This document shows positions 44,313 through 54,587 of a DNA stretch of 64,000 bases, piece after piece (positions within the stretch are counted from its first letter, which is position 1; each line of letters starts with the position of its first letter). The position numbers and the translations under genes were made by a program. This stretch comes from Cronobacter sakazakii (lineage in GTDB: Bacteria; Pseudomonadota; Gammaproteobacteria; Enterobacterales; Enterobacteriaceae): the NCBI RefSeq assembly GCF_000982825.1, contig NZ_CP011047.1, positions 558,001-622,000 on the forward strand. Direction: 5' to 3'. Below the pieces are notes generated by a model. It was not told the origin of the DNA. It saw only the letters and a list, made by a program, of their open reading frames with translations, and did not search any database.

Positions 44313-45215
44313 TTAGCTCAGCTGTGCTTTTTCTTGTTGTAGCTGAGCCGCCAGCGCCTTGAGTGCCGGCAGATACTGTTCCGCTACTGGCGCAAAAGGC
44401 TTGCGGCATAGCGGCACGGAAACCACATCCATGTAGTGAAGAACGGTTTTCAGGCCACGAAAGACGCCTGTTTTGATAAGCAGATCGATAACCTGATTGC
44501 AGTCACGCTGCAGCCGTTGCGCGGTGGCGATATCGCCTTCGTTTAACGCTTTCACGATGTGCATGTAGCGCCAGCCCATGATGTTGTAAGTGCTGCCAAT
44601 GCCGCCGTCGGCACCTGCCAGCAGCCCGGATGCGAAGATCTCGTCATAGCCGTTGTAAAGCACCAGATCCGGATGCGCGCGACGGATCTGCTCCATCTGG
44701 TAAAGATCGCCTGAAGTTTGCTTTAACGCGCCGACGCCAGGAAGCGTGACCAGCGTGCTGATTTGATCAAGCGACAGCCTGACGCCGCTTAGCGCCGGAA
44801 TGTTATAAACCACCATCGGCAGACCGTCCGCTGAGGCAATAATGGCGCGGTAGTGGTCGCAGTGTTCTTCAAAACTAAACGGGTAGTAGAACGGCGTGAC
44901 GGCAGACACCGCGTCAAAGCCGTAGCGACTGGCGGCAGCGGCCAGTTGCTGGCTTTCCGCCGTGCTTACGCAGCCAACATGCGCTATCAACGTGACTTTT
45001 CCCTTAGCCTCTTCAGCGACAATTTCCAGTACCTCTTCGCGTTCCGCGCAGCTTTGAACAAACGCTTCCCCTGTCGAACCACCGACATACAGGCCGTCAA
45101 TGCCCTGACTGATGTTAAAGCGCACCAGACGGCGCAGGCTCTCTTTGTCCAGGCGCTGCTGCTGGTCAAAAGGGGTCAGAAGTGCGGGCATCACCCCGCG
45201 TAATGGTGCGGTCAT
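44313..45215 (-). CDS. nanA: N-acetylneuraminate lyase
   Basis: Class I aldolase splitting sialic acid to ManNAc and pyruvate. TIM barrel of the DHDPS family; Schiff-base lysine K165 in GALKQTSGD, catalytic Y137 in MVVYNIPALSG, and the substrate loop GGSTGEAF near 47. Length is 300 residues against 297 in E. coli. It is the first structural gene, directly downstream of the NanR operator, with GAGGA before the ATG. Confidence 0.97.
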   Translation of the reverse strand: MTAPLRGVMPALLTPFDQQQRLDKESLRRLVRFNISQGIDGLYVGGSTGEAFVQSCAEREEVLEIVAEEAKGKVTLIAHVGCVSTAESQQLAAAASRYGFDAVSAVTPFYYPFSFEEHCDHYRAIIASADGLPMVVYNIPALSGVRLSLDQISTLVTLPGVGALKQTSGDLYQMEQIRRAHPDLVLYNGYDEIFASGLLAGADGGIGSTYNIMGWRYMHIVKALNEGDIATAQRLQRDCNQVIDLLIKTGVFRGLKTVLHYMDVVSVPLCRKPFAPVAEQYLPALKALAAQLQQEKAQLS

Positions 45216-45249
45216 AAGAACATCCTCATCTGTAAAGTGAGAATGACTA

Positions 45250-45272
45250 TATACCTTTATACCTGTTATACC
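45250..45272 (-). promoter_or_regulatory. NanR operator, three GGTATA repeats
   Basis: On the minus strand GGTATA occurs three times at 45272-45267, 45263-45258 and 45255-45250, separated by 3 and 2 bases. This is the arrangement bound by NanR dimers at the E. coli nanA promoter. It lies 35-57 bases before the nanA start, so binding should block the promoter until sialic acid releases NanR. Confidence 0.92.
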
Positions 45273-45349
45273 AGATCAAATATTCACCAGCCTGCCACAT
45301 AAGCGCGGTTATGCGATCGGCTTCACTCTTTGATCAAGGAGGATCGAAA

Positions 45350-46168
45350 TTATTTGCGGGATTTTTTCTTCTGGCTGAGCGTCTGCCAGGTCGCAAAAAC
45401 GCTGTTCAGATGCGTTTGTAGCGCGCGGTCAGCTTCATCAGGATCGCGTTTGCGGATAGCGTCAACAATCGCAATGTGCTGCTGGTAACTGATATTGTTG
45501 TGCTCAATCAACTCTGCGTCAGGCACGGCAGGACGCGCAGCGATAAGCCAGTCCAGCAGGGCCACATGAATGGCCATAAAAATGGGATTACCGGGGATTT
45601 CAGCCAGAACGCGATGGAACTCTACATCCGAGCGGATAAACTGCGCGTTATCCGCGAGCGACTGGCGATTAATGTCCAGTGCTTTGGTCAACCGTTCGAG
45701 TTGTTCGTCGGTGGCTTTTTCAGCCGCGTAGCGCACCAGGCTGGATTCAAAAAACAGTCGTAGCTGTTCGAAATGGGCGATGCCGCCCGGATGAGAAAGG
45801 AAATCCTTCGCCATACCGGAGAGCTCGCTAATGATTGTGTCTGCGGAAGGGCGCGATACGCGGGCGCGCTCGCCGTTACTGATTTGCACCAGCCCTTTAC
45901 GCTTCAGCGCCGCCAGCGCCTCCCTGACAGAAGGACGCCCCACGTTGAAAAAAGCCATTAACTCACGCTCGGAAGGCAGCGGCTCCCCTTCCGCAAATTC
46001 ACGGCGGCGGATCATCTGCTCCAGTTCTTCCTCTACCATTTCAGAAAGCTTTTTGCGCGCCAGCGGACGGCGGCCCAGGCTGCGCCCGATAGCGTCGGAA
46101 GCATCTTCAGATTGTGAGTCGAATGGGTTCATAGACGGCATGCTATTGAAAGGTGACACTTTACTCAT
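45350..46168 (-). CDS. nanR: GntR/FadR-family sialic acid repressor NanR
   Basis: Represses nan genes and is released by N-acetylneuraminate. The N-terminal winged helix (about 50-110) contains LPSERELMAFFNVGRPSVRE. The FCD ligand domain follows, with metal-site residues in FHRVLAEIPGNP and HIAIVDAI. The ATG at 46168 gives 272 residues against 263 in E. coli; later in-frame ATGs at 46141 and 46132 would shorten a poorly conserved N-terminus. Same strand as nanA, 134 bases upstream. Confidence 0.94.
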   Translation of the reverse strand: MSKVSPFNSMPSMNPFDSQSEDASDAIGRSLGRRPLARKKLSEMVEEELEQMIRRREFAEGEPLPSERELMAFFNVGRPSVREALAALKRKGLVQISNGERARVSRPSADTIISELSGMAKDFLSHPGGIAHFEQLRLFFESSLVRYAAEKATDEQLERLTKALDINRQSLADNAQFIRSDVEFHRVLAEIPGNPIFMAIHVALLDWLIAARPAVPDAELIEHNNISYQQHIAIVDAIRKRDPDEADRALQTHLNSVFATWQTLSQKKKSRK

Positions 46169-46211
46169 CCTATCACAGGATTTTCAGGCTGGCGAAACAC
46201 CGGGCGGATAA

Positions 46212-46233
46212 CAAAACAGGCCCATCGGGCCTG
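46212..46233 (-). terminator. Terminator after sspB
   Basis: On the minus strand ACAGGCCC, loop GAT, GGGCCTGTTTTG, directly after the sspB stop and before nanR. Confidence 0.75.
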
Positions 46234-46240
46234 TCAGGAA

Positions 46241-46732
46241 CTACTTCACCACGCGCAGCGCAGGGCGTCCGCCACGCGGCGGCGGCTCGTCACCCGGATC
46301 GTTATCATCCGCATCGTCAGGCTTATCGCCATCAATGACAGACATGACCGTTTCCGGCTCTTCCGCGCTGTTTTCGTCGTTCAGGCTCGCCATCTCTTCA
46401 TCATAAGCGGCTTCGGGCTCGAACATCGTACCGGCGCCGTTTTCACGGGCGTAGATAGCCAGCACGGCTGCCAGCGGCACGGTGACCTGACGCGGTACGC
46501 CGCCGAAACGGGCGTTGAAACGCACTTCGTCATTCGCCAGTTCCAGATTACCGACCGCGCGCGGCGCGATATTGAGAACAATTTGCCCGTCGCGCGCGTA
46601 CTCCAGCGGCACCAGCACGCCCGGCAGCGTCACATCCACGACCAGGTGCGGCGTCAGCTGGTTATCCAGCAGCCATTCATAGAAGGCACGCAACAGATAA
46701 GGACGACGTGGAGAGAGCTGAGAGATATCCAT
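46241..46732 (-). CDS. sspB: ClpXP specificity adaptor SspB
   Basis: Delivers ssrA-tagged peptides from stalled ribosomes, and RseA fragments, to ClpXP. The substrate-binding domain occupies about residues 1-110 (YLLRAFYEWLLDNQLTPHLV). A long acidic flexible linker follows, then the ClpX-binding XB motif RPALRVVK at the C-terminus. Length is 163 residues (E. coli 165). It starts 5 bases after sspA. Confidence 0.97.
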   Translation of the reverse strand: MDISQLSPRRPYLLRAFYEWLLDNQLTPHLVVDVTLPGVLVPLEYARDGQIVLNIAPRAVGNLELANDEVRFNARFGGVPRQVTVPLAAVLAIYARENGAGTMFEPEAAYDEEMASLNDENSAEEPETVMSVIDGDKPDDADDNDPGDEPPPRGGRPALRVVK

Positions 46733-46737
46733 AAGGT

Positions 46738-47379
46738 TTAGCCCCGGGTTTGCAGACGGATTTCGCGCTCGGCTTCGGTCAGCGAAGCCAGGAACGAATC
46801 ACGCTCAAACACGCGAGTCATATAACCTTTGAGCTCTTTAGCGCCCGCGCCGCTGAACTCAACACCTAACTGCGGCAGACGCCACAGCAGCGGTGCCAGA
46901 TAGCAATCCACCAGGCTGAACTCATCGCTCAGGAAATAGGGCTTCTGACCGAATACCGGCGCGATAGCCAGCAGCTCTTCACGCAGCTGTTTACGCGCGT
47001 TATCGGCTTCCTGGGCGGAACCGCTGACAATCACGTTCATCAGCGAGTACCAGTCTTTCTCGATACGGTGCATATACAGGCGGCTTTCACCGCGGGCCAC
47101 CGGGTACACCGGCATTAACGGCGGGTGCGGGAAACGCTCATCAAGATATTCCATAATGATGCGCGACTCCCACAGAGTCAGTTCACGGTCTACCAGCGTC
47201 GGCACGCTTTGATTTGGGTTGAGGTCAATCAGATCCTGCGGCAGGTTATCCGTTTCCACATGCTCAATTTCAAAGCTGACACCTTTCTCAGCCAGCACAA
47301 TGCGGACCTGATGGCTGTAGATATCAGTAGGACCAGAAAACAGCGTCATTACCGAACGTTTGTTGGCAGCGACAGCCAT
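46738..47379 (-). CDS. sspA: Stringent starvation protein A
   Basis: GST-fold protein that binds RNA polymerase and promotes stationary-phase acid tolerance, partly by lowering H-NS. Thioredoxin-like N-terminal half (MTLFSGPTDIYSHQVRIVL) and all-alpha C-terminal half; the surface pocket P-H-P is in RFPHPPLMP. Length is 213 residues (E. coli 212). It forms an operon with sspB. The 300 bases upstream, before rpsI, hold its promoter and the rpsI terminator. Confidence 0.96.
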   Translation of the reverse strand: MAVAANKRSVMTLFSGPTDIYSHQVRIVLAEKGVSFEIEHVETDNLPQDLIDLNPNQSVPTLVDRELTLWESRIIMEYLDERFPHPPLMPVYPVARGESRLYMHRIEKDWYSLMNVIVSGSAQEADNARKQLREELLAIAPVFGQKPYFLSDEFSLVDCYLAPLLWRLPQLGVEFSGAGAKELKGYMTRVFERDSFLASLTEAEREIRLQTRG

Positions 47380-47632
47380 GAAAACCTCCAGGTATATTCA
47401 GAAAGTTACTGCTACCAGCCGCAAACACGACTGGCCTTATTAATCACCCTTCCGTGCCGAACTTTCTTCCGTCTCTAAAACGAACAAAACGTGAACAGTT
47501 ACCAGCATTTGGGCACAAAATTGGATGATAGTTTACCAGATTTTGCGCAGCTTGTGGTGAGAGGTTTTATCCGATTGCCGTAAATGGGCGGGATTTCAGT
47601 AGATTAGCGGCCAGATAAAAATTCCGGGCATA

Positions 47633-47661
47633 AAAAAACCCGGCGTTGTGCCGGGTTTTTC
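47633..47661 (-). terminator. Terminator after rpsI
   Basis: On the minus strand AAAAACCCGGC, short loop, GCCGGGTTTTTTT. It closes the rplM-rpsI operon. Confidence 0.88.
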
Positions 47662-47692
47662 GCCAATTCGATTCTGCCAAAGCAGAAAAGGA

Positions 47693-48528
<836 letters not shown>

Positions 48529-48689
48529 TAAAAGCTTACCCAAATATAGAGTTACACGTTGGCGAACACCCAAACGCTTAAATTGAGTTGAGGTTCACAC
48601 GACAAAGTCCGCAAACCTACCCCCTCGGATATGTTTTCGGCACACAAAAGTTTCGGGAAAAAAACTTTGTTGTAACGTGGGGTCGCAAG

Positions 48690-48718
48690 ATTATAGAGAA
48701 GTCGAGTATAAAGATCGA
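48690..48718 (-). promoter_or_regulatory. Probable rplM-rpsI promoter
   Basis: On the minus strand a perfect TATAAT (48695-48690) lies 17 bases after a weak -35 (TCGATC). It predicts a leader of about 155 bases before rplM, long enough for the L13 autoregulation known in E. coli. Confidence 0.5.
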
Positions 48719-48778
48719 CCCCTTTTATGAGGAAAGTACCTGAATTCGCTCCCCTGCGGGCAGAGGAGCGGTCAGGCG

Positions 48779-49915
48779 TCAGGCCAGATGCGGGCGTTTG
48801 AGGTATTCCTCGCTCTGCATCTCCTGCAAACGCGACAAACAACGCTTAAATTCAAACTGCAGTTGCTCGCCCTGATAGATGTCATCCAGCGGCGCATCCG
48901 CCGAGACCACCAGCTTCACCTGGCGTTCATAAAACTCATCCACCAGCGCGATAAAGCGCCGCGCCGCGTTCTCGGTGGAAGTGGTCATCACCGGCACGTC
49001 AAACAACAGCACGGTATGGAACTGGCGCGACAGCGCGATGTAGTCATGCTGGCTGCGCGCGTCCACGCATAAGGTGGCGAAGGACGCGGCCAGCGTCTGG
49101 TTTTCCACACCAAGCGTCGGCAGCGGGCGATGGTTAATCTCAAGCGACGGTGCCGCCGCGGCGTTACGCGGTGCGCCCGCCAGCGCCTGCCAGAGTTTGT
49201 CCATCTGGCGCGCCGTCTCTTCACTGCGCGGCGAGAGCCACAAATGCGCCTGAGTCAGCGTGCGCAGGCGGTAATCGATACCCGCATCGACGTTCATCAC
49301 ATCGCAGTGCGCTTTAATCGCCTCGATAGCCGGCAGAAAACGCGTGCGCTGCAGGCCGTTGCGGTACAGCTCATCGGGCGGAATATTTGACGTCGCGACA
49401 AGCGTAATGCCGCGCGCGAACAGCGCCTGCATCAGGCCGCCAAGCAGCATGGCATCCGTAATATCGGAGACAAAAAATTCATCGAAGCAGATAACGTCCG
49501 CCTGCGCTTTAAAGCCGTCAGCAACCACTTCCAGCGGATCGGTCTGCCCTTGCAGCGCGGCGAGCTCTTCATGCACGCGCAGCATAAAGCGGTGAAAGTG
49601 CAGCCTGAGTTTGCGCTCGCCCGGCAGGCTATGAAAGAACAGATCCATCAGCCAGGTTTTTCCGCGCCCGACGCCGCCCCACATATATAAGCCGCGTACC
49701 GGCGCTTCACTGGCCGTCTCTTTGCGTTTTCCAAACAGCTTGCCGACTTTGGTCAGCAGGCCGCCACGAGCAGGCGCTGGCGCGTCGGTTTTCTGCGAAA
49801 GCCCCTGCCAGATAAGATTCAGACGATTTACCGCTTCATGCTGGACGTCGTCCGGCTGATGGGTGCCCTCTTTCAGGGCCTGTTGGTAGCGCGATGTCGG
49901 AGAGATGCTCTGCAT
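48779..49915 (-). CDS. zapE: Cell division ATPase ZapE
   Basis: AFG1/LACE1-like P-loop ATPase that destabilises FtsZ polymers at late constriction and under low oxygen. Walker A GGVGRGKTWLMDLF is near residue 80, followed by Walker B VICFDEFFVSDI and the sensor segment LVATSNIPP. Length is 378 residues (E. coli 375). It diverges from zapG. Confidence 0.96.
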   Translation of the reverse strand: MQSISPTSRYQQALKEGTHQPDDVQHEAVNRLNLIWQGLSQKTDAPAPARGGLLTKVGKLFGKRKETASEAPVRGLYMWGGVGRGKTWLMDLFFHSLPGERKLRLHFHRFMLRVHEELAALQGQTDPLEVVADGFKAQADVICFDEFFVSDITDAMLLGGLMQALFARGITLVATSNIPPDELYRNGLQRTRFLPAIEAIKAHCDVMNVDAGIDYRLRTLTQAHLWLSPRSEETARQMDKLWQALAGAPRNAAAAPSLEINHRPLPTLGVENQTLAASFATLCVDARSQHDYIALSRQFHTVLLFDVPVMTTSTENAARRFIALVDEFYERQVKLVVSADAPLDDIYQGEQLQFEFKRCLSRLQEMQSEEYLKRPHLA

Positions 49916-50118
49916 ATATTATTCTTACTTCCTGAAAACGTTCGCCGCAGCGTTATTTTGGCCAAAAAAAGGCCGCTCTACACTACGCCATGCCGCTCCA
50001 GGATTCCACTTCTCCTGAATTAGCGGTTATAGTGGGTTTACCGGTCGACGGCACGCAGACGAGAAACCAAGCCTCGCCGTTACCACCCTACGGAATCACA
50101 AGACAACGGGAGATGTTC

Positions 50119-50517
50119 ATGACCTGGGAATATGCGCTTATTGGGTTAGTCGTCGGCATCATTATCGGCGCCGTCGCTATGCGTTTCGGTAACCGCAAAT
50201 TACGTCAACAGCAGGCTCTGCAGTACGAGCTTGAGAAAAACAAAGCGGAGCTTGACGACTACCGCGAAGAACTGGTCAGCCACTTCGCCCGCAGCGCCGA
50301 ACTGCTGGATAACATGGCGCACGACTATCGTCAGCTTTATCAGCACATGGCGAAAAGCTCCAGCAGCCTGCTGCCGGAAATGTCCGCAGAGACCAACCCG
50401 TTCCGCAATCGCCTTGCGGAATCGGAAGCGAGCAACGATCAGGCGCCGGTCCAGATGCCGCGCGACTATTCGGACAGCGCGTCTGGTCTGCTGCGTACCG
50501 GCGCGAAGCGCAACTGA
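50119..50517 (+). CDS. zapG: Cell division/envelope protein ZapG (YhcB)
   Basis: Inner-membrane DUF1043 protein (132 residues) linked to divisome and envelope synthesis in E. coli. One N-terminal membrane helix (MTWEYALIGLVVGIIIGAV) is followed by a coiled coil (RQQQALQYELEKNKAELDDY) and a disordered tail. I start at the ATG at 50119 because GGGAG lies seven bases upstream; the ATG two codons before overlaps that site. Confidence 0.95.
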   Translation: MTWEYALIGLVVGIIIGAVAMRFGNRKLRQQQALQYELEKNKAELDDYREELVSHFARSAELLDNMAHDYRQLYQHMAKSSSSLLPEMSAETNPFRNRLAESEASNDQAPVQMPRDYSDSASGLLRTGAKRN

Positions 50518-50539
50518 TTCAGCTAACTATCCTTACCGT

Positions 50540-50566
50540 CGGGCGCATTTGCGCCCGCTTTTCTTT
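50540..50566 (+). terminator. Terminator after zapG
   Basis: CGGGCGCA, loop TT, TGCGCCCG followed by CTTTTCTTT, 23 bases past the zapG stop. Confidence 0.75.
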
Positions 50567-50689
50567 GGGCGCTGACTATGCTTATTCTGAGCGCTGCCGT
50601 CCCGATGACAGCATTGTTACGACATTGAGAATTCAATAATATCCGTGTTTTCAGGTGACTTTTATAACCAGGTTGCGAGAGCTGCGTTC

Positions 50690-52057
50690 ATGAAAAAACA
50701 AACCCTGCTGTTAAGTGCGTTAGCGTTAAGTCTCGGTTTATCTCTGTCGGCGCCCGCGCCGGTGCTCGCTGCGCTGCCATCGCAGGTACCGGGCCAGCCT
50801 GCGATCCCAAGCCTCGCGCCGATGCTGGAAAAAGTGCTGCCTGCGGTTGTCAGCGTGCGGGTGGAAGGCACCGCCGTGCAGGAACAGCGCGTGCCGGAAG
50901 AGCTCAAAAAGTTTTTCGGCGAATCGATGCCAGACCAGCAGGCGCAGCCGTTTGAAGGTCTCGGCTCCGGTGTGATTATCGACGCCGCGAAAGGCTATGT
51001 GCTCACCAATAATCACGTGATTAATCATGCCCAGAAAATCAGCGTTCAGCTCAATGACGGCCGCGAGTTCGACGCCAAACTGATTGGCGGTGACGACCAG
51101 AGCGATATCGCGCTGATCCAGCTGCAAAACGCCAGCAACCTGACGCAAATTCAGATAGCGGATTCCGATAAACTGCGCGTCGGCGATTTCGTGGTGGCGG
51201 TTGGCAACCCGTTCGGGCTCGGCCAGACGGCGACGTCCGGCATTGTCTCGGCGTTAGGCCGCAGCGGGCTCAATCTCGAAGGCTTCGAAAACTTTATTCA
51301 GACCGATGCGTCCATTAACCGCGGTAACTCCGGCGGCGCACTGCTGAACCTCAACGGCGAGCTTATCGGTATCAACACCGCGATTCTCGCGCCGGGCGGC
51401 GGCAGCATCGGTATCGGTTTCGCTATTCCGGCGAATATGGCCCAGACCCTCGCCAAACAGCTGATGCAGTCAGGCGAGGTGAAACGCGGTCTGCTCGGCA
51501 TTAAAGGCACCGAGATGAGCGCTGATATCGCCAAAGCGTTCAACCTGAACACCCAGCGCGGCGCGTTCGTTAGCGAAGTGCTGCCAAACTCAGGCTCCGC
51601 TAAAGCGGGCATTAAAGCGGGCGACGTGATCGTAAGCCTCAATGGCCGCCCGCTGAACAGCTTCGCCGAACTGCGCTCGCGCATCGCCACCACCGAGCCT
51701 GGCACGAAAGTGAAGCTGGGGCTGCTGCGCGACGGTAAAGCCCAGGAAGTGGAAGTGACGCTTGATAAAAGCACGTCTTCTTCCGCCAGCGCCGATATCA
51801 TCGCGCCAGCCTTACAGGGCGCGACGTTAAGCGACGGCCAGCTTAAAGACGGCACCAAAGGCGTTACCATTAATAGCGTCGAAAAAGGCAGCGCCGCGGC
51901 CCAGGCGGGCCTGCAGAAAGATGACGTGATCGTTGGCGTAAACCGAGCACGCGTCAGCTCCATCGCTGAAATGCGCAAGCTGCTGGAGAGTAAGCCTGCC
52001 ATTATCGCGCTGCATATCGTGCGCGGTAACGACAGCCTCTATTTACTGCTGCGTTAA
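50690..52057 (+). CDS. degQ: Periplasmic serine endoprotease DegQ
   Basis: HtrA-family protease/chaperone in the periplasm. Signal peptide of about 27 residues ending near VLA. Catalytic triad: H in TNNHVINHA, D in DDQSDIALI and S in NRGNSGGALLN. Two PDZ domains follow (about 255-350 and 360-455). The ATG at 50690 gives 455 residues, as in E. coli. It lies upstream of degS with a hairpin between. Confidence 0.97.
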   Translation: MKKQTLLLSALALSLGLSLSAPAPVLAALPSQVPGQPAIPSLAPMLEKVLPAVVSVRVEGTAVQEQRVPEELKKFFGESMPDQQAQPFEGLGSGVIIDAAKGYVLTNNHVINHAQKISVQLNDGREFDAKLIGGDDQSDIALIQLQNASNLTQIQIADSDKLRVGDFVVAVGNPFGLGQTATSGIVSALGRSGLNLEGFENFIQTDASINRGNSGGALLNLNGELIGINTAILAPGGGSIGIGFAIPANMAQTLAKQLMQSGEVKRGLLGIKGTEMSADIAKAFNLNTQRGAFVSEVLPNSGSAKAGIKAGDVIVSLNGRPLNSFAELRSRIATTEPGTKVKLGLLRDGKAQEVEVTLDKSTSSSASADIIAPALQGATLSDGQLKDGTKGVTINSVEKGSAAAQAGLQKDDVIVGVNRARVSSIAEMRKLLESKPAIIALHIVRGNDSLYLLLR

Positions 52058-52068
52058 TAAACTGAGAC

Positions 52069-52099
52069 AACGGACATCACGCCGCGTGTGATGTCCGTT
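52069..52099 (+). terminator. Hairpin between degQ and degS
   Basis: ACGGACATCAC, loop GCCGC, GTGATGTCCGT, then TTTAAC. The stem is perfect over 11 pairs but the T-run is short. It probably terminates or dampens degQ transcription before degS. Confidence 0.6.
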
Positions 52100-52147
52100 T
52101 AACTCATGATATGCTGCGCCCGTCCCCTGACTACTTATTCCATACAC

Positions 52148-53215
52148 ATGTTTCTGAAGCTTTTACGCTCGGTTATTGCGGGGTTGATTGTCGCCGCGTT
52201 GCTGCTGACGCTCGTACCTTCCCTGCGCCCTTATAATCCGCTGTTGCAGCAAAAGCTCGACAGCGTCGATGAAACGCCCGTGAGTTATAACCGGGCGGTG
52301 CGCCGTGCTGCGCCTGCGGTCGTGAACGTCTATAACCGCAGCCTCGGCGGCAGCAATCGCAGCCAGCTGGAAATTCGCACGCTCGGCTCCGGCGTTATCA
52401 TGGATCAGCGCGGCTATATTCTGACTAACAAACATGTCATCAACGACGCCGATCAGATTATCGTGGCGCTGCAGGATGGCCGCGTGTTTGAAGCGCTGCT
52501 GGTAGGTTCAGACAGCCTGACCGATCTGGCCGTGCTGAAAATTAACGCGACCGCCCTGCCGGTAATTCCCATCAACCCACAGCGAATGCCGCATATTGGC
52601 GATGTCGTCATGGCAATAGGTAACCCGTACAACCTCGGGCAGACCATTACGCAGGGGATTATCAGCGCCACCGGGCGAATCGGCCTGAACCCGTCCGGAC
52701 GCCAGAATTTCCTGCAAACCGACGCCTCCATCAACCACGGCAACTCCGGCGGCGCGCTGGTGAACTCGCTTGGCGAGCTGATGGGTATCAACACGCTCTC
52801 TTTTGATAAGAGCAACGACGGCGAAACGCCGGAAGGCATCGGTTTTGCGATCCCAACACAGCTTGCCACGCGCATTATGGAAAAACTTATCCGCGACGGG
52901 CGCGTGATCCGCGGCTATATCGGTATCAGCGGACGTGAAATTACGCCTATGCACACGCCAGCGGCGGGTATCGATCAGATACAGGGGATTGTGGTGAACG
53001 ACGTGGCGCAGGACGGCCCTGCCGCGCGCGCAGGCATTCAGGTGAATGATGTGATTGTGTCGGTTAACAACAAGCCCGCCATCTCCGCGCTGGAAACCAT
53101 GGATCAGGTGGCGGAAATTCGTCCTGGCTCAGTGATCCCGGTGGAAGTAATGCGAAACGATCGCAAGCTCACCATTCAGGTGACGATTCAGGAATACCCG
53201 GCGACGCCGGAATAA
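52148..53215 (+). CDS. degS: Inner-membrane stress-sensor protease DegS
   Basis: Senses unfolded outer-membrane proteins and makes the first cut in the anti-sigma factor RseA, starting the sigma-E response. One N-terminal membrane anchor (about 4-26). Triad: H in TNKHVINDA, D in SLTDLAVLK, S in NHGNSGGALVN. A single PDZ domain (about 260-355) binds the porin C-terminal signal. The ATG at 52148 gives 355 residues, equal to E. coli. Confidence 0.97.
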   Translation: MFLKLLRSVIAGLIVAALLLTLVPSLRPYNPLLQQKLDSVDETPVSYNRAVRRAAPAVVNVYNRSLGGSNRSQLEIRTLGSGVIMDQRGYILTNKHVINDADQIIVALQDGRVFEALLVGSDSLTDLAVLKINATALPVIPINPQRMPHIGDVVMAIGNPYNLGQTITQGIISATGRIGLNPSGRQNFLQTDASINHGNSGGALVNSLGELMGINTLSFDKSNDGETPEGIGFAIPTQLATRIMEKLIRDGRVIRGYIGISGREITPMHTPAAGIDQIQGIVVNDVAQDGPAARAGIQVNDVIVSVNNKPAISALETMDQVAEIRPGSVIPVEVMRNDRKLTIQVTIQEYPATPE

Positions 53216-53230
53216 CGGAATCGCAGACAT

Positions 53231-53263
53231 AAAAAAACCGGAACCTGCGTTCCGGTTTTTTTT
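53231..53263. terminator. Bidirectional terminator between degS and mdh
   Basis: AAAAAAACCGGAAC, short loop, GTTCCGGTTTTTTTT between the convergent ends of degS and mdh; strong A/T runs on both sides. Confidence 0.9.
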
Positions 53264-53275
53264 GCTCGTTAACGC

Positions 53276-54214
53276 TTACTTGTTAACGAACTCTTCGCCC
53301 AGGGCGATATCTTTTTTCAGCGTATCCAGCATGCCTTCCAGCGCTTGCTGTTCATAAGCGCTCAGCGTGCCGATCGGTTTACGCTCTTCAATGCCGTTTT
53401 TACCCAGCAGGAGCGGCTGAGAGAAGAAGCGGGCATATTCGCCGTCGCCTTCCACATAGGCGCATTCCACCACGCCCTGCTCGCCCTGCAGTGCACGCAC
53501 CAGAGAGAGACCGAAACGCGCAGCCGCCTGGCCCATAGAGAGGGTCGCAGAGCCCCCGCCCGCTTTCGCTTCCACCACTTCGGTACCCGCGTTCTGAATG
53601 CGTTTGGTCAGATCGGCCACTTCCTGGTCGGTGAAGTTCACGCCCGGGATCTGGGAGAGCAGCGGCAGAATGGTCACGCCTGAGTGGCCGCCGATTACCG
53701 GCACGTCCAGCTCAGCCGGTTTTTTACCTTTCAGTTCCGCCACAAAGGTGTTGGAGCGGATGATGTCCAGCGTGGTCACGCCAAACAGTTTGTTCTTGTC
53801 GTATACGCCTGCTTTTTTCAGCACTTCTGCCGCGATGGCGACAGTGGTGTTCACCGGGTTGGTGATGATGCCGATGCACGCTTTCGGGCAGGTGGTCGCC
53901 ACCTGCTGAATCAGGTTTTTCACAATGCCTGCGTTCACGTTGAACAGGTCAGAGCGATCCATACCCGGTTTACGGGCAACGCCTGCGGAGATCAGCACCA
54001 CATCAGCGCCTTCCAGCGCCGGTTTGGCGTCTTCACCGGAGAAACCTTTGATTTTCACGTCGGTCGGGATATGACTCAAATCCACCGCAACCCCTGGGGT
54101 CACCGGCGCAATGTCATACAGAGAGAGTTCTGAACCTGAAGGCAGTTGGGTCTTGAGTAGAAGGGCAAGCGCCTGGCCGATACCGCCTGCCGCGCCGAGG
54201 ACTGCAACTTTCAT
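53276..54214 (-). CDS. mdh: Malate dehydrogenase
   Basis: NAD-dependent interconversion of malate and oxaloacetate in the TCA cycle. The NAD motif GAAGGIGQALALLL opens the protein. Substrate arginines occur in VARKPGMDRSDLF, and the catalytic histidine H177 is in VIGGHSGVTILP. Length is 312 residues as in E. coli. It diverges from argR across 436 bases that hold both promoters. Confidence 0.98.
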   Translation of the reverse strand: MKVAVLGAAGGIGQALALLLKTQLPSGSELSLYDIAPVTPGVAVDLSHIPTDVKIKGFSGEDAKPALEGADVVLISAGVARKPGMDRSDLFNVNAGIVKNLIQQVATTCPKACIGIITNPVNTTVAIAAEVLKKAGVYDKNKLFGVTTLDIIRSNTFVAELKGKKPAELDVPVIGGHSGVTILPLLSQIPGVNFTDQEVADLTKRIQNAGTEVVEAKAGGGSATLSMGQAAARFGLSLVRALQGEQGVVECAYVEGDGEYARFFSQPLLLGKNGIEERKPIGTLSAYEQQALEGMLDTLKKDIALGEEFVNK

Positions 54215-54587
54215 CCTAAACTCCTTATTATGGTTAGCAATTGTGTGCCGTTACTCCATGAGGTGGCGACCATAATCATCCTGGGAGGAAGTTATAGCAC
54301 TCTTTTCGCCCGCAGTTTGCGATCGTAGCGCGGTTTAACTGAAAGCGATGCGGCCTTCTCGCCCGGGTGCAGATGACGCGAATACCGCCGGGTCACTACC
54401 GAAGCAACATCTCAACAGGCGGTTACATTACACCCTCTTTAAGCATCAAAACAACATCATTTTGATAACATTTAGTTTACTTAAAGCCTTATTTGCGAGT
54501 CGTGACGCAGGCATGTTCCTCGATAACGTAATTTGATAAAATTCGTCTCTTTCATAACATTATTTCAGCCCGCCGCAAGGCAGACCA

